DNA from: Phascolarctos cinereus
Lineage: Eukaryota > Chordata > Mammalia > Diprotodontia > Phascolarctidae
DNA: 64,000 nucleotides
Reading direction: 5' to 3'
Assembly (NCBI RefSeq): GCF_002099425.1
Contig: NW_018343955.1
Span: 11,518,001 to 11,582,000 of the forward strand
A program made the translations under genes and the position numbers. Shown in pieces: positions 1 through 10,869 of this stretch (position 1 is the stretch's first letter; each line of letters starts with the position of its first letter). Under the pieces are notes generated by a model. The model ran no database searches. It was given only the letters and a program-made list of their open reading frames with translations, and was not told the DNA's origin.

Positions 1-560
1 GAAACCACAATACAAGAGACTGAGTAATAAGTGGGGAGGAAGTTGAGACACTGTTACTAAGACTTTCTAGGATTTTATCAGTGAAGGGGTAAAGTAAAGT
101 AAGGTCACTAGCTTGGATATTTGGATGAACTGATTATTTTTTTTAAAGATAGAGAAACCAGGGCAAATGTATAGGCATCAGGAAAGGACCCAATGATAGG
201 GAGAAGCTGAATAGTAGAGAGAAAGAAAGAGAGCTGGAAAAGATGGGAATAAGGTCACAAATAGAGGGGTCAACCTTGAAAATAAAAAGAACTAAGTTAT
301 TCTCTGAGAATAAAGAGGAAGGAATAGGTGAAAACGCAGAGGGGTCTTAAGATATAGAGGATAGAGATGCAAGAGCTTGTGACAGATGGTCTCAGTCTTC
401 TCAGTGAAATAGCTAAGGTTATTGGCTGAGAAAGTGAGGTGGAGGTAACATTAAATATTTGATGAGAGAAGATAGGGGTTAGAAGAAAAACTTTGGGATG
501 TATGATAGAAACTTCATCAGAGATACATGAAAGGATTGTTAAGCATCAATGAGAGCACAG
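1..560 (+). repeat. old dispersed repeat, unclassified
   Basis: Purine-rich sequence with phrases that recur in marsupial genomes, such as the stretch about 'suppressed by cultural' type spacing of AAGGTCACTAGC, GACAGATGGTCTCAGTCTTC and ATCAATGAGAGCACAG (near 540-560). I recognise it as a recurrent interspersed family by memory only and cannot name the family. It has no open frame. The part at 47790-48235 resembles another portion of the same or a related family. The left edge may lie outside the window. Confidence 0.4.
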
Positions 561-884
561 TTTGAATGTAATAACTGGACTTTTAATTTGGTTTGTGTCA
601 TTTTGAATGTACATTTTTCTTTTTAGTATATAAATGTTATTCCATTCTACACACATTTATTAAATATTGATAATATTTTATTATTTATGGTTCCTTTAAA
701 TATTTTACATTTCATATTTTCTGTGATTTTCCTTTAATCACACGCAATATTACTGTTTCTTTCCTGAGACAATGACAGTCACCCCTGCTTTTTAAAATTT
801 ATTATGCCTCTCAATACAAAATGTATTTTGATTCAGCCTCTTAATTTAACTCTTTGTGAGTCTTTTATTTTCATTTAAATCCTG
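561..884. other. AT-rich stretch, unassigned
   Basis: No gene, tandem repeat or clear transposon end is visible. The text near 770-800 faintly resembles the antisense of an L1 endonuclease region, so this may be a very old L1 remnant. Confidence 0.35.
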
Positions 885-984
885 CTTAGTCATGTATGAT
901 TTCTTATATAAATTGTTGTAGCCTGAGGATTTTATTAAAATTTTTTGAAATGATGTCATTAATGTGCACGATCAATAGATTTAT

Positions 985-1316
985 TTTTCTTTTTGTGGTG
1001 ACAAAGAATTGGAAATTGAGGGGATGTCTATCAACTGGAGAATGGCTGAACAAGTTATGGTATATGATTGTGATGGAATACTATTACTACAAGAAATGAT
1101 GGAACTCGATGATCAGAAAAAAATGAAATAATGAAGAGTGAAATGAGCAGAACCAAGAGAATGCTGTATACAATAATAGCAATACTGTTTTAAGAACAAT
1201 TTTGAGAGACTAAGTCATTTTGACTATTATCAATGCCCAAATTAACTACAAAAGGCATATGAAGACACTATCCTTATCCACAGAAAGAACTGATAAATAG
1301 AAGTATGTATAGAATG

Positions 1317-1367
<51 letters not shown>

Positions 1368-1590
1368 TTATATCTAATGGTAGCCATCTTAGGGAAAGGG
1401 GAAAAGGAAGAAAAAGAAATTTACATGACAATTTTATTAGATAGTTAAAGGAATAGCAAATTGTACATAATAATTCACAGTTTCATGTGCAATCATCTTT
1501 TTTCATTATGCTATATTATAGAAATGCTTGTTTTATTCCACAAATTAAAAATAAAAAATAAACAAATTTATAAAAGAAAAAAAGCACTAA
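985..1590 (+). mobile_element. L1 3' end, 5'-truncated
   Basis: Begins inside the conserved 3' portion of marsupial L1 (AAGAATTGGAAATTGAGGGG, then the block encoding an EQVMVYDCDGILL-like peptide) and runs through the 3'UTR to an A-rich tail ending in AAATAAAAAATAAAC near 1560. It carries a (CA)n tract inside its 3'UTR. It sits in the opposite orientation within an older L1. No clean target-site duplication was found, and the boundaries are approximate. Confidence 0.8.
1322..1364. repeat. (CA)n microsatellite
   Basis: About 21 uninterrupted CA units inside the 3'UTR of the L1 3' end at 985-1590. A comparable dinucleotide-rich tract occupies the same place in the L1 ending near 33400. Confidence 0.97.
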
Positions 1591-2465
1591 AAATGAATGT
1601 TAAAAATTTTTTTTCATGTGTTAAGTGGAAAAAATAAAATGCTATTTAAAAATAGCTTTCATTCAAGCTTCATCCTTTCTTGGCTAAGGTATTAGGACTG
1701 TATTTGTTTCCTAAAAGGAATCTTTCAGTTTTTGAGAGTAGTTTGTGTAAAACTGCTATTAATGTTCTTTTGATAGAATTTTTTTGTGACTCCATTGGGA
1801 CCAGTAGTTTCCCCTCTCCACCTTTTGGGAGTTCCTTTACACTAATTCTATTTCTTTTTCTGAGACTGAATTATGTAAGATCTTCATTTAGTATTCTGTT
1901 GGTTTGGACATTTTTATCTTTGAAGGAGTTCCTCTGTCTCTTTTGTGTAATCAATTTGGATGACATACAACTATGTATTGTAGGTTCTGATGATTCTTTT
2001 GAGTTCTTTTGGTTTTATTTTGATTTCATCTTGTTCATTTGCTTTTTTTTCTTTCATTTGATTTCTTCTCTGCATTTGGCTGAGGTTTTTAAACAGATTG
2101 GTTTGTCAATTTTATTACTTTTCAAAGGACTAACTTTTAGTTTTAGTTATCATCTCCAGTTATTTGGTTTTCAGGTTACTATTTCTATTCTAATTTTAAT
2201 ATCTCATCTTTTGTTCTTATTTTAGGTTTATTGGTTGGATTTCTAATTTTTAAATGTATTTATTTCATTAATACCGTTTTTATTTTATTAATGCATGTTT
2301 TAGAGGTTATGATTACCCCCCCACAACTGCTTTAGCTACCTCCCAGAAGTTTTGACATATTTTTTCATGATCATTTTCTTTCATGTAATTATTGTTTTTA
2401 TGATTTGTTCTTTGATCTACTCATTATTTAGGCTTTCATTGTTAAATCTCCATTTGAGATTTCCG

Positions 2466-4150
2466 TGAGTCAAGATGGTGGAATAAACACTCACTCTCCC
2501 TTATTAACCTCTAAAAACCCAGAAAATAGTGCTTCAGGAAAAATCCTGGAACAGTGGAGCCAACAGAAAGATAGGGTACAGCAGTCTTTTAGCCCAAAAG
2601 GCTTGAGGGATTGATGTTATAGGTCTTTCTTGCTCTGATAGAAGGAGAACTCATGTTGGAAGGTGTCCCAGCAAGACCACCTAAGCCAACCAGTGTGAGA
2701 TCCTGAGCCCTAGGGTGGTGGAGCAGGCAAGCACCAACACCAGGACCCCCTGCATGCCTTGGCACAGCCAAGGGAACCAGCAGACTCCAGCCTGGAGAAC
2801 CACATGTGCGCCAGTGGGCAGGTGTCTTCCAGCAGCCAAACCCCCCACCTCACCCCAAGATCTTTAGTAGCCCTGGGAAAATGCTGGAGAAAACCCTTGG
2901 CCTTAGTACATGTAAGTCACCACCACTAGGACCCCAGCTCAGCACCAGTTAAGCTGCCAGACCCCTACAGCCTCCAGCTGCCAGCACTTGAAGCCCCAGC
3001 ACACAAAGCCAGTGACCAGGCCCTGGCTTCCAGCACAAGAAGCTTGGGACAGTGTTCCCCGTGCTCCAGCAGAAAAGCTAAACTTCAAAAGCCAGGAAAT
3101 AGGCAAACACCATGAGCAAAAAGTAGAAATGGACAATGACCATAGATTCCTTCTATGGGTACAGGGAAGATCAAAACACAAATTCAGAAGAGGAAAACCT
3201 TGTCAATATACCTACTCCTGAAACCTCAAAAGGGAATATGAACTGGTCTCAAACCAAAAAAAGCCTACTTAAAAGAACTCAAGAAGGATTTTAAAAGCCA
3301 TATAAGAGAGGTAAAAGAAATATTGTGAAAAGAAATGAGAGGTATGCAAGAGAGAGTCAACAGCTTGGAAAAGGAAAGACGAAAATTGACTGTAAAAAAT
3401 AATTCCTTAAAAAATACAATTGGCCAAAAAGAATTGGAAATTAAGGGGGTGCCCATCAATTGGGGAATGGCTGAACAAGTTGTGATATATGAACGTGATG
3501 GAATACTATTGTGCTATAAGAAATGATGAGCAGGCAGACTTTAGAAAAACCTGGAAAGACTTGTATGGACTGATGCTGAGTGAAGCGAGCAGAACTAATA
3601 GAACATTGTACACAGTAACAGTCATATTGTGCAATGACTAACATTGATAGACTTAGCCATTCTCAGCAATGCAAGGGTCTAAGACATCTCCAAAGGTCTC
3701 ATGATGGAAAATGCCATCCATATCCTAAGAAAGAACTATGGAGTTTGGATGCAGATTGAAGCATATGCTATTTGCTCTTTTTTTTCCTTTGGTTTTGTTT
3801 TGGTTCATCTTTCTTGGGGTTCCTTCTATTGGTTCTAATTCCTCCTTACAACATGACTAATGTGAAAATATGTTTAATAGGAATTTATATGTATAGCCTG
3901 TATCAGATTGCAGAACATCTTGGAGAGGGAGGGGGAGAAAAATTTAAAACTCAAAAGCTTATGGAAAGGATTGTTGATAAATCAAAATAAATTAATAAAA
4001 AAAAATACAATTGGCCAAATGGAAAAAAAAAAGTCAACTGAAGAAAACAACTCCTTAAAAAGTAGAATTGGCCAAATGGAAAAGGAGGCACAAAAGCTAA
4101 CAATTCATTAAAAATTAGAATTGGGTAAGTGGAAGCTAATGACTTTATGA
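2466..4150 (+). mobile_element. L1 5'UTR and ORF1 N-terminal part, interrupted
   Basis: Starts at a GTCAAGATGGTGGAATAAAC block, the usual L1 5'-end AAGATGG motif, followed by a GC-richer 5'UTR to about 3100 and then the coiled-coil part of ORF1 (KNNSLKNTIGQ at 3395-3430; KKKSTEENNSLKSRIGQMEK after 4020). A separate L1 3' end splits it at 3429-4001. The sequence ends near the ORF1 coiled coil at about 4150, so ORF2 and the 3'UTR are absent. The repeated NTIGQMEK / SRIGQMEK units resemble the ORF1 heptads of the HAL1 at 24.3 kb. Confidence 0.75.
3429..4001 (+). mobile_element. L1 3' end nested in L1 ORF1, with 18-bp TSD
   Basis: A 5'-truncated L1 whose body starts at GAATTGGAAATTAAGGGGGT and contains the NDEQADFRKTWKDLYGLMLS block, a 3'UTR, and a tail AAATAAATTAATAAAAAA. 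It is bracketed by AAAATACAATTGGCCAAA at 3411-3428 and again, identical, at 4002-4019. The host reading frame of the older L1 ORF1 resumes directly after the second copy. This is the typical product of target-primed reverse transcription. Confidence 0.95.
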
Positions 4151-4309
4151 GACATCACCCATCTTCCATTCTGTTAAAAACTGGTAAATTACAAAGTTGT
4201 AGAGGCACTTTTGCCAAACTGCTTTGGGGGAGGTACTTAGTAAAGTGGTTTGTGTAGATGTCTGCTGCTTGGTCTTCCTGCCACATCTCCCCTCTCTAAT
4301 CCATCTTAC

Positions 4310-5105
4310 ACTCAGCTGTCAAAGTGATTTTCCTAGGCTGCAGTACCATGCTACCTGACCATGTTACCACCCTGCTCAATAAGCTCCAGTGGCTCCCTAT
4401 TTGCTCCAGGATCAAATGTAAAATCCTATGTCAGGCCTTCAAAGTCCTTCATTATCTGTCCCCCTTACCTTTTTGGTCTTCTTAAACTTTACTCCTCCAA
4501 AAGTACTGTTCCACTTAGTGATATTGTCCTCCTTGTTCCAGGAATGAGACTGTCTATCTCCTGACTACCGGCATTTTTATTGGATGTCCTTTATTCATGG
4601 AATGGAATTCTCTCCCTCCTCATCACTTCCTGACTTCCCTGTCTTTCTTCAAGGCCCAGGTAAAACCTCATTTTCTACAGGAAGTTTTTTCTTGATCCAT
4701 CTCAATCCAAGGACTTTCCCACAGTTGATTAGTTCCAATTTTTCCTGTACAGAACTTGTTTGTACATAACTGTTTAAACGTTGTCTCCCGGGCAGCTAGG
4801 TGAAGACAGTGGATAGAGCTCTGGCCTAGGAGTCAGGAGGACCTGAGTTTAAATCCAGCCTCAGACACATGATACTAGCTGTGTGACCCTGGGCAAGTCA
4901 CTTAACCCCAATTGACTCATCACAGAATAAAAAAATAAAAAAGACTACATAAACATTGTCTCCCAAATTAGACTACAAGCCCCTTGAGAGCAAGGACTGT
5001 TTTGTTGTTGTTACTGTTTCTGCCTTGCTTTGTATCCCCTTGTGCTTAGCATGATGTCTGGCATATAGGAGACATTTAATAAATGTTTATTGATTGATTG
5101 ATTAG
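4310..5105 (+). mobile_element. L2 (CR1-like) LINE 3' end
   Basis: Ends with the L2-type tail: GACTACAAGCCCCTTGAGAG, a TTGTATCCCCTTGTGCTTAGC block, then AATAAATGTTTATTGATTGA repeated. The upstream part resembles the conserved L2 3' region (AGGCCCAGGTAAAACCTCA, GGAAGTTTTTTCTTGATCC). A WSINE-type SINE is inserted at 4790-4943. L2 is an old mammalian family, so this copy predates the SINE. Confidence 0.8.
4790..4943 (+). mobile_element. WSINE/MAR1-type SINE in L2
   Basis: Contains the body GGCAGCTAGGTGAAGACAGT, a B-box-like GAGTTTAAATCC, the TAGCTGTGTGACCCTGGGCA block and a short A-rich tail. It is flanked by AAACGTTGTCTCCC (4776-4789) and AAACATTGTCTCCC (4951-4964), 13 of 14 identical; the single difference is a CpG-type change. 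Non-coding. Confidence 0.95.
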
Positions 5106-5608
5106 ATTTTTTTGGGAAGAGACTGTTGTGTCAAAACAAAATGTATCAAAGGTTTTTTTTTTAAGAAGGAAAGGAAGAAAGGCTAATATATAGACAGAAA
5201 TAAGCATCTACATAGGGTGATATGGACAGATGGAATGAATCTCAAAGACAGCAAGGTGACAGAGTGATGGATGCAAGGAGCAAATCTGGATGTGACAATG
5301 AGGAATAAGCGGGCATCTGGCATTTCCTCTTGGCCAGGGTTGGTGGGGGTGCTATAAGGAAAAGAGCAAGCTATACTGGAGAAGCTGGCCAGGGATCAGG
5401 CATTCTTTGTCATCAGAGAGAGCCAGATTTCCAACCGAACAAAAAGTGGGGGAGAACAGGATGTAAAGGGATCTAGGATGCAGGGAAGCTTGTAGTAACT
5501 GTAACAAGCACTCCAGTCCTGTAGGAAAAATAATGCTGATAAGCCACTGAACAAAGTTGAACAGATTTTGTACTTAATGAGGGAGAGTTCTTCACAGTGT
5601 GGTTTCTT
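5106..5608. other. unassigned sequence
   Basis: No open frame with protein-like content and no recognised repeat. Moderately purine-rich. Confidence 0.4.
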
Positions 5609-5757
5609 TTTGTTTTTTTTTGGCTAGGCAATGGGGTTAAGTGCCTTGCCCAGAGTCACACAGCTAGTAAGTGTTATGTGTCTGAGGCCGGATTTGAACT
5701 CAGGTCCTCCTGACTCCTAGGCCGGAGCTCTATCCACTGTGCCACCTAGCTGCCCCC
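5609..5757 (-). mobile_element. WSINE/MAR1-type SINE
   Basis: Reverse complement of the SINE body: T-run, AATGGGGTTAAGTGCCTTGC, then CACACAGCTAGTAAGTG and CCACCTAGCTGCCCC. It is flanked by TCACAGTGTGGTTTCTT (5592-5608) and TCATAGTGTAGTTTCTT (5758-5774), 15 of 17 identical. Confidence 0.95.
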
Positions 5758-5837
5758 TCATAGTGTAGTTTCTTGCAAGAAAATTCATATATGATTCTCC
5801 ACAGTTATTTCACCCCATCCACACTCCAAATAAACAA

Positions 5838-6000
5838 AAGCATTGGCCTGGGAGTCAAGAAACCTGGATTCTAGGCCCAGCTCTGCTGCTAATTATGTAT
5901 CTGACTTTAGGGGAAACACTTCCCCTCTGTGTGTCAGGTTCTTTATTTGTAAAGGGAAGGAATAGGACCCTCTGATCTCGAAAGGGCCCATCTAGCTTTC
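5838..6000 (+). mobile_element. MIR/Ther-like SINE remnant
   Basis: Order of blocks matches MIR-type SINEs: GCATTGGCCTGGGAGTCAAG, TGGATTCTAGGCCCAGCTCT, then a GTAAAGGGAAGG segment and a GGGCCCATCTAGCTTTCAGG end. Heavily diverged, with no duplications seen. Confidence 0.7.
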
Positions 6001-7401
6001 AGGAAGCTGGTTGTGGTTCTCCGATTAATGAGCATTCCTAAAGAAACTTCTGTCTGACACTAGAAGCTCTCTTTTCACTCATTCTTTCTGCAATTGTTTT
6101 CTCACACCATAACCCTCCAAAAAAAAGTGTGACAGGAGTGTTGGGGTCTGTACAGCATGATCCAAGGCCACCTGGGAACTTCAATAGAAGTCACCTGAAA
6201 TCTAGCGCAAGGAATAGCATGAAGGTATTTTCTCTGGGCAGAGGGGCCAACTGTGCTGACAACTACAGAAAACAGACACAGTAGAGGTTTGGGCATGTAG
6301 TGAGCCCTTCATAAATGTTTGTTGACTGAGTGATTGATTGACTGAACCACGCTTGAGCAAAGGGAGATTGGAAAGAAGTACCCTTTTGAAGCTGCTGCTT
6401 TGTCTCCACATTTGGCTCCCATCATGAAGAAAAGGCCAAAATAAGCTCCCGAGGCTTCCAGATGAATGTAGCCTCAGGCAAGGAGGAACCAATTCTGTCG
6501 CCTGATATTGGTTTCCGCACTGGAAATGAAGGTTGCAAAATATTCTGCGAATGATCCTCTGACTAGCTGTGATTCTAGGTGAGCAAAAAACAAAGAAATG
6601 GTTGAGACATTTTCAGATTGCCTGAGCTAGAGAGGTGTCAATACAGTGGATGTTTAGGAGACTTCACCACCCAGTAGTAACAATTTTGCTTGACCTTAAT
6701 TAGTGAGATGGTCTGTGCATTTAGTGTATTGGTGGATGGGGGGAAGAGAGGGGGAATCCTCTCTTTAGAGACAACAGCAGAGACCACACTTAGGTGACTG
6801 CAGGAAGAAATGACTAGAAATTTCATGGAGTCTCCCCTACTTCTATGTCCCAAGCTTTCCAATTAACGTAGTGAGGAAACTTAGCTTCCTTTTGTATTGC
6901 TTTGCTCATCCTGGTTGGCTTAGGGCCTAGAGGAAGAGAAATAATAAAAGAAAAAAAAATCTAATGAAGTATTTCCATATCCTAATCAGGTCAAATAATC
7001 CCTGTCAAGGGATTATAATGTGCTGAAGAGTCAAACATATTTCAAATGATTGGAAACACAGGTGCAGATCTTGCACATAAGTTGTCCCTACATGAGGACA
7101 ATCATGAATGTCTGGGGTTAGGGTGAGAGGATGGGGGGATAAGGAGGGGGAGAAATCACTGAAGTCAATGTTGTGTAAGCTTCCCTATTGGTAGTGCTCC
7201 AACCTCCCTGCACTCCCCTCCTCCCCTGCCAATGTCCTTTGTATCTTGAAATGATATTGCTACCAAAATGGTTTGCTTTGTGTGTATCTGGGACCAAAGA
7301 GTCCTATGTAGGAATGAAATCCTTTTACAGAACTTTTCTCATTTAATATTATCTCATTACCGAACAGCAAATTATAATATGGAAATAAATCATTTTTTCT
7401 T

Positions 7402-7403
<2 letters not shown>
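6001..7403. other. mostly unassigned; short L2 tail at 6285-6345
   Basis: The only repeat I recognise is a CATAAATGTTTGTTGACTGA plus TGATTGATTGACTGA stretch near 6310-6345, which resembles an L2 terminus. The rest has ordinary composition and only short open frames without protein-like content. This is one of the larger single-copy-looking blocks in the window. Confidence 0.4.

Positions 7404-7469
<66 letters not shown>
7404..7469. repeat. (CT)n microsatellite
   Basis: About 33 perfect TC units. The poly-Ser/Leu open frame over it is an artefact of the dinucleotide repeat. Confidence 0.97.
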
Positions 7470-7472
<3 letters not shown>

Positions 7473-8159
7473 TCTCTACCCAAATCCCTCATCTGCATGC
7501 AATTCTACACAAAGTTTAATATTGTTTTCCCTTATATATTTTTCTCCCTTATAAGTTTTCAAATACTTCTATATCTCTTCTTTAAAAGACCCACAAAAAC
7601 TTTTTTTTAATAAGATCTCAGACTGGAAGAAATCTTCACAATCATGTAGTCTATCATTCTACCTTTAGAAAATATCACTGTGATTCTGAAGTCAGGGGAA
7701 TCTCTTCTGCTTTTATAACAATTTCTTGGCTAGATTTCAATCCCTTATTTGTTAACCCATTTTATTATCTAAAAACACATGTTCAGGAGGTTGTTCCTTA
7801 TTTCTAAACCATGCTGTGAATTCTTTCCCTTGTAAAGAGTAAGAAGATCTGGATTTGAGACCCAGATGTATGGCCTAAGTCCATTCACAGAATTAAAGAA
7901 TTTCAGAAATGGAAGGGACCTCATAGGTGACCTAGTGCAGCCACATGAATGGATAAAAATCTTTTATACAATCTATTCTTTATAACTTAACCTCCTTGTG
8001 ATTTCCAGTTCCTTTCAATTCTACGTATATAGAACTATATTGCATTGTTATGGTCTACATTTAATAAAGAACAGTTATGGATTTTTTGATGTATCCTATT
8101 AACCATTCCTGGTATTATGAACTCTTGGGCATTCAATTCATTTGAATATTTAAAAAATT
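7470..8159. other. unassigned; MIR-like piece at 7885-7945
   Basis: A short segment (ACAGAATTAAAGAATTTCAG, AATGGAAGGGACCTCATAGG) looks like the reverse complement of the 3' part of a MIR/Ther SINE. The remainder shows no recognised gene or element. Confidence 0.4.
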
Positions 8160-8300
8160 ATCAAATATATGTGTGTGTGCATATATGTGTGTGTATAAAA
8201 TATGCACATATACATAGATATGTATGTGTGTATATACATATACATGTATATATGTATACACCTACATATACATACAGACACACCCACATATACCCACACT
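8160..8300. repeat. TATG/CA-rich microsatellite
   Basis: Alternating purine-pyrimidine sequence made of TGTGTG, ATATAC and CACATA units. It precedes an L1-like terminal tail, the same arrangement seen at 33000-33400. Confidence 0.85.
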
Positions 8301-8334
8301 CTCCCCATAGATGCATGTTGTCCAATATACTGTC

Positions 8335-8420
8335 CAGTGTGTTTGGAACTCAAAATCTTGAGGAAGTGAGTGTTGAAAACTAAAAATAAATAAATTACTG
8401 AATCTTAAAAAAAAAAAGAT
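8335..8420 (+). mobile_element. L1/HAL1 terminal tail
   Basis: TTTGGAACTCAAAATCTTGA followed by GTGTTGAAAACTAAAAATAA and an A-run; the same terminus closes the L1/HAL1 copies at 12.4 kb and 27.2 kb. Together with the microsatellite it is probably the last few hundred bases of a 5'-truncated L1. Confidence 0.75.
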
Positions 8421-8671
8421 GTAAAACTACTCATAAGCCTTAAAGTACAACATTAAGCTCAGTTTTATAACAACAAAATATAATATAGATAAGCCTAATT
8501 CAAAGCAACAGCCACAAAATTTTGGATTTTTAATTAAAAAACAAGAATGAAGGACAATGTGAACGGGAGCTATTATCATACATCGTAATGACTTATGTAA
8601 GATAAAATTAAATTTTATTGATTTATATCCCTAGAGCACACAGCAACTACAGATGAAGCAATACCACAACA

Positions 8672-8812
8672 TCCTATTTTGCCTCAGTTTTCTTATCTGC
8701 AAAATGAGCTGGAGAAGGAAATGGCAAATCACTCCAGTATCTTTGCCAAGAAAACCCTAAATGGAGTCATGAAGAGTTGGACATGATTGAACAACAATAA
8801 CAACAACAATGA
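8672..8812 (+). mobile_element. long-form marsupial SINE, 3' half
   Basis: GCAAAATGAGCTGGAGAAGG, CACTCCAGTATCTTTGCCAA and GAGTTGGACATGATTGAACA are the 3' blocks of the longer tRNA-derived marsupial SINE, ending in a CAA-rich tail. The tRNA-like head is missing. Confidence 0.85.
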
Positions 8813-8984
8813 CAATTGTGTGTGTATCTATATATGCAAGGCACTGTGCTAGAAACTGAAAATAAACTAAATAAAACTAAATAAACTAAATAAAAGGTAA
8901 CTAATACACATTTATGTAGTGATTTAAAATTTTCAGGTAGGTTTATCAAATACTAGGCCATAGTACTCATTTGCTTCTGTATAT

Positions 8985-9180
8985 TATATACCTAATCTGT
9001 TTCACTAGTCCTATACTCTCTCACCCAGTACCAAATTGTTTTGATGCTTATAGTATTGTAGTATATTTTGAGATCTGGTGTTTCTAGGCTTATTTCCTTC
9101 CCTTACCTGATTATCAGAGGGATATTAAATGGGGTTATGTCTGCTATCATATCTTCTAAGTAATCCTGAATGATCTAGGA
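8985..9180 (-). mobile_element. L1 ORF2 fragment
   Basis: CCAAATTGTTTTGATGCTTA and TTTTGAGATCTGGTGTTTCT match the antisense of the ORF2 C-terminal block also seen at 57700-57770 and 42430-42480. Short and old. Confidence 0.65.
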
Positions 9181-9254
9181 TTTTGAATGAGATACATTGA
9201 TTTTATAAATGAGGAAAATGATGTTTTGAGAATTTAAGTGACTTACTTTCTTTG

Positions 9255-10372
9255 AAAGCTTCTTTTTTGCCAATCTCTTTCAAGAGGTGATTGATAGATT
9301 CTTTCCATTTCTATTTTACCCTCAGGTTCTAAAATATCAGGGCAATTCTCCTTGATAATTTCTTGAAAGATGATGTCTAGGCTTTTTTTTTTATCATGGC
9401 TTTCAGACAGTCTGATAATTTTTTAATTTTCTCTCCTGGATCTATTTTCCAGGTCAGTTGTTTTTCCAATGACATATTTCACATTTTTTTTATTTTTTCA
9501 TTCTTTTTGGTTTTGTTTTACAATGTCTTGATTTCTCATAAAGTCACTAGCTTCCATTTGCTCCATTCTAATTTTTATGGAAGTATTTTCTTCAGTGAGC
9601 TTTTAGACTTCCTTTTCCATTTGGCCAATTCTGCTTTTTAAGGCATTCTTCTCCTCATTGGCTTTTTGACCTCTTTGCCATTTGGGTTAAGCTATTTTTT
9701 AAGGTGTTATTTTCTTCAATATTTTTTTGAGTCTCCTTTAGCAAGCTGTTGACTTGTTTTTCATGATTTTTTTGCATCAGTCTCATTTCTCTTCCCAGTT
9801 TTTCCTCTACTTTTCTTAATTGCTTCTCAAAATCCTTTTTGAGCTTTTCCATGTCCTAGGACTGATTCACATTTTTCTTGGAGGCTTTGGATGTAGGAGC
9901 TTTGACTTTGTTGTCTTCTTTTGGTTGTACGTTTTAATTTTTTTTTGCCACTAAAGAAAGTTTCTACGGTCTGACTTTTTTTGCACAGTTTGTTCATGAT
10001 CCCAGACAATTACTTGAGTTATAAACTCTTTGCTAAGGTAGGGGTCTGTTTCCACTGTGGAGAATGTACTGTCCCAAGCTTTGGGGATTTTGTGCAGCTG
10101 TTTTCAGAGATACTTCTAGGGATCTGTAAGTCTTTGCCTGTGCGCGTGCTCACGTTGAACTACTTTCCTCTCCCAGCTGGGTGCAATAGACCTTTCTAAT
10201 CAACCATCCAGGTTGTCTTGGGCTGGAAATGTGTTTCACTCTGTCTTTTTGTGGGTTCTGCTGCTCTAGAATTTGTTTAGAGCCATTTTTTACAGGTATT
10301 TGAAGGGATTTGGGGGAGAGCTCAAACAAGTCACTGCTTTCACACCACCATTTTGGCTCTGCCCCCTGTCCT
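9255..10372 (-). mobile_element. L1-type 5' end: 5'UTR plus ORF1 N-terminal and middle part
   Basis: The right end is the reverse of the element start (AGCCAAAATGGTGG near 10350), followed leftward by the 5'UTR (about 10010-10372) and ORF1 to about 9270. It is close to the first 1.5 kb of the HAL1 at 24301. Its 3' part is missing, so it is either the remnant of a longer L1 or HAL1, or an internal deletion product; the left edge joins a MIR-like scrap. Confidence 0.8.
9270..10009 (-). pseudogene. L1-type ORF1 pseudogene
   Basis: Reading leftward from a Met at about 9997-10009, it encodes KKSQTVETFFS, then the coiled coil FEKQLRKVEEKLGREMRLMQ and EKQVNSLLKETQKNIEENNT. These match the HAL1 ORF1 at 25.1 kb almost residue by residue. 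ORF1p is the L1 RNA-binding trimeric chaperone. The frame shifts after NSLTQMAK, where two single bases are missing compared with the expected KEVQKANEE continuation, and another shift separates residues 1-20 from the coiled coil. The RRM-like part is only partly present and the C-terminal domain is absent. Confidence 0.8.
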
Positions 10373-10399
10373 TCATTCTTTTCAAAGTGCTTTTCTTAC

Positions 10400-10540
10400 A
10401 ATTCTGTTCAGTAATCTATACAATTATCCCTATTTTACAGATAGAGAAATTGCTGTAGAGAAAAGTTAAATGACCAGTAGAGGCACACAGCTAGTAAGGG
10501 TTAGAGCTGATATTTGAGTTCAGGTCTTCTGCAAATTTGA
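10400..10540 (-). mobile_element. MIR-like SINE remnant
   Basis: CTATTTTACAGATAGAGAAA, GGCACACAGCTAGTAAGGGT and GAGTTCAGGTCTTCT follow the order of a reverse-complement MIR. Diverged. Confidence 0.6.
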
Positions 10541-10869
10541 TCTAAAATCATTTTGAAATAAAACAGAATCACTTTTATATTATGCACAATTTGGAGTTAT
10601 CTATTTAGCTGCTCTTCTTTTCTATTAGTATGAATAATCAAAAGTTTATTGTGGGTGGCCTTCCTAGTTTTCAAGGGCACTTTTATATCTTCCCCTTTCT
10701 TTCTACTCTTTGTTCACTATTAAAATTATATTTTTTTCCCTATCATTTTTCTATATCTCCTAAATAGCCATTTCTGAGACTATCTCTGGCTTTCTCAGTT
10801 TCCCATTGTGTTAAATTTATTATACTTATCTTTAAAGAGATTTTCTAGTACATTTTTACATCCACTTCT

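Larger units (their letters stand above)
885..2462 (-). mobile_element. L1 fragment, ORF2 reverse-transcriptase part
   Basis: The plus strand reads as the antisense of L1 ORF2: the segment around 1680-2460 carries the ATTAGGACTGTATTTGTTTC and GGATTTCTAATTTTTAAATG type blocks also seen in the minus-strand L1 copies at 43.6 kb and 59 kb. A plus-strand L1 3' end is inserted at about 985-1590 and splits it. The 181-codon open frame at 1680-2225 on the plus strand is an antisense shadow (poly-Phe/Leu). Both ends of ORF2 are missing, so it is a dead fragment of an old copy. Confidence 0.75.

Noticed and set aside
1680-2225. 181-codon plus-strand open frame rich in Phe, Leu and Ser
   Set aside because: It is the antisense of an L1 ORF2 fragment; the composition reflects A-rich L1 read backwards.
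6400-6600. Possible host exon in a low-repeat stretch
   Set aside because: Open frames are short, no domain is recognisable and no consistent splice pair could be supported from sequence alone.
7268-7519. Open frame with a Leu/Ser repeat
   Set aside because: Generated by the (CT)n microsatellite.
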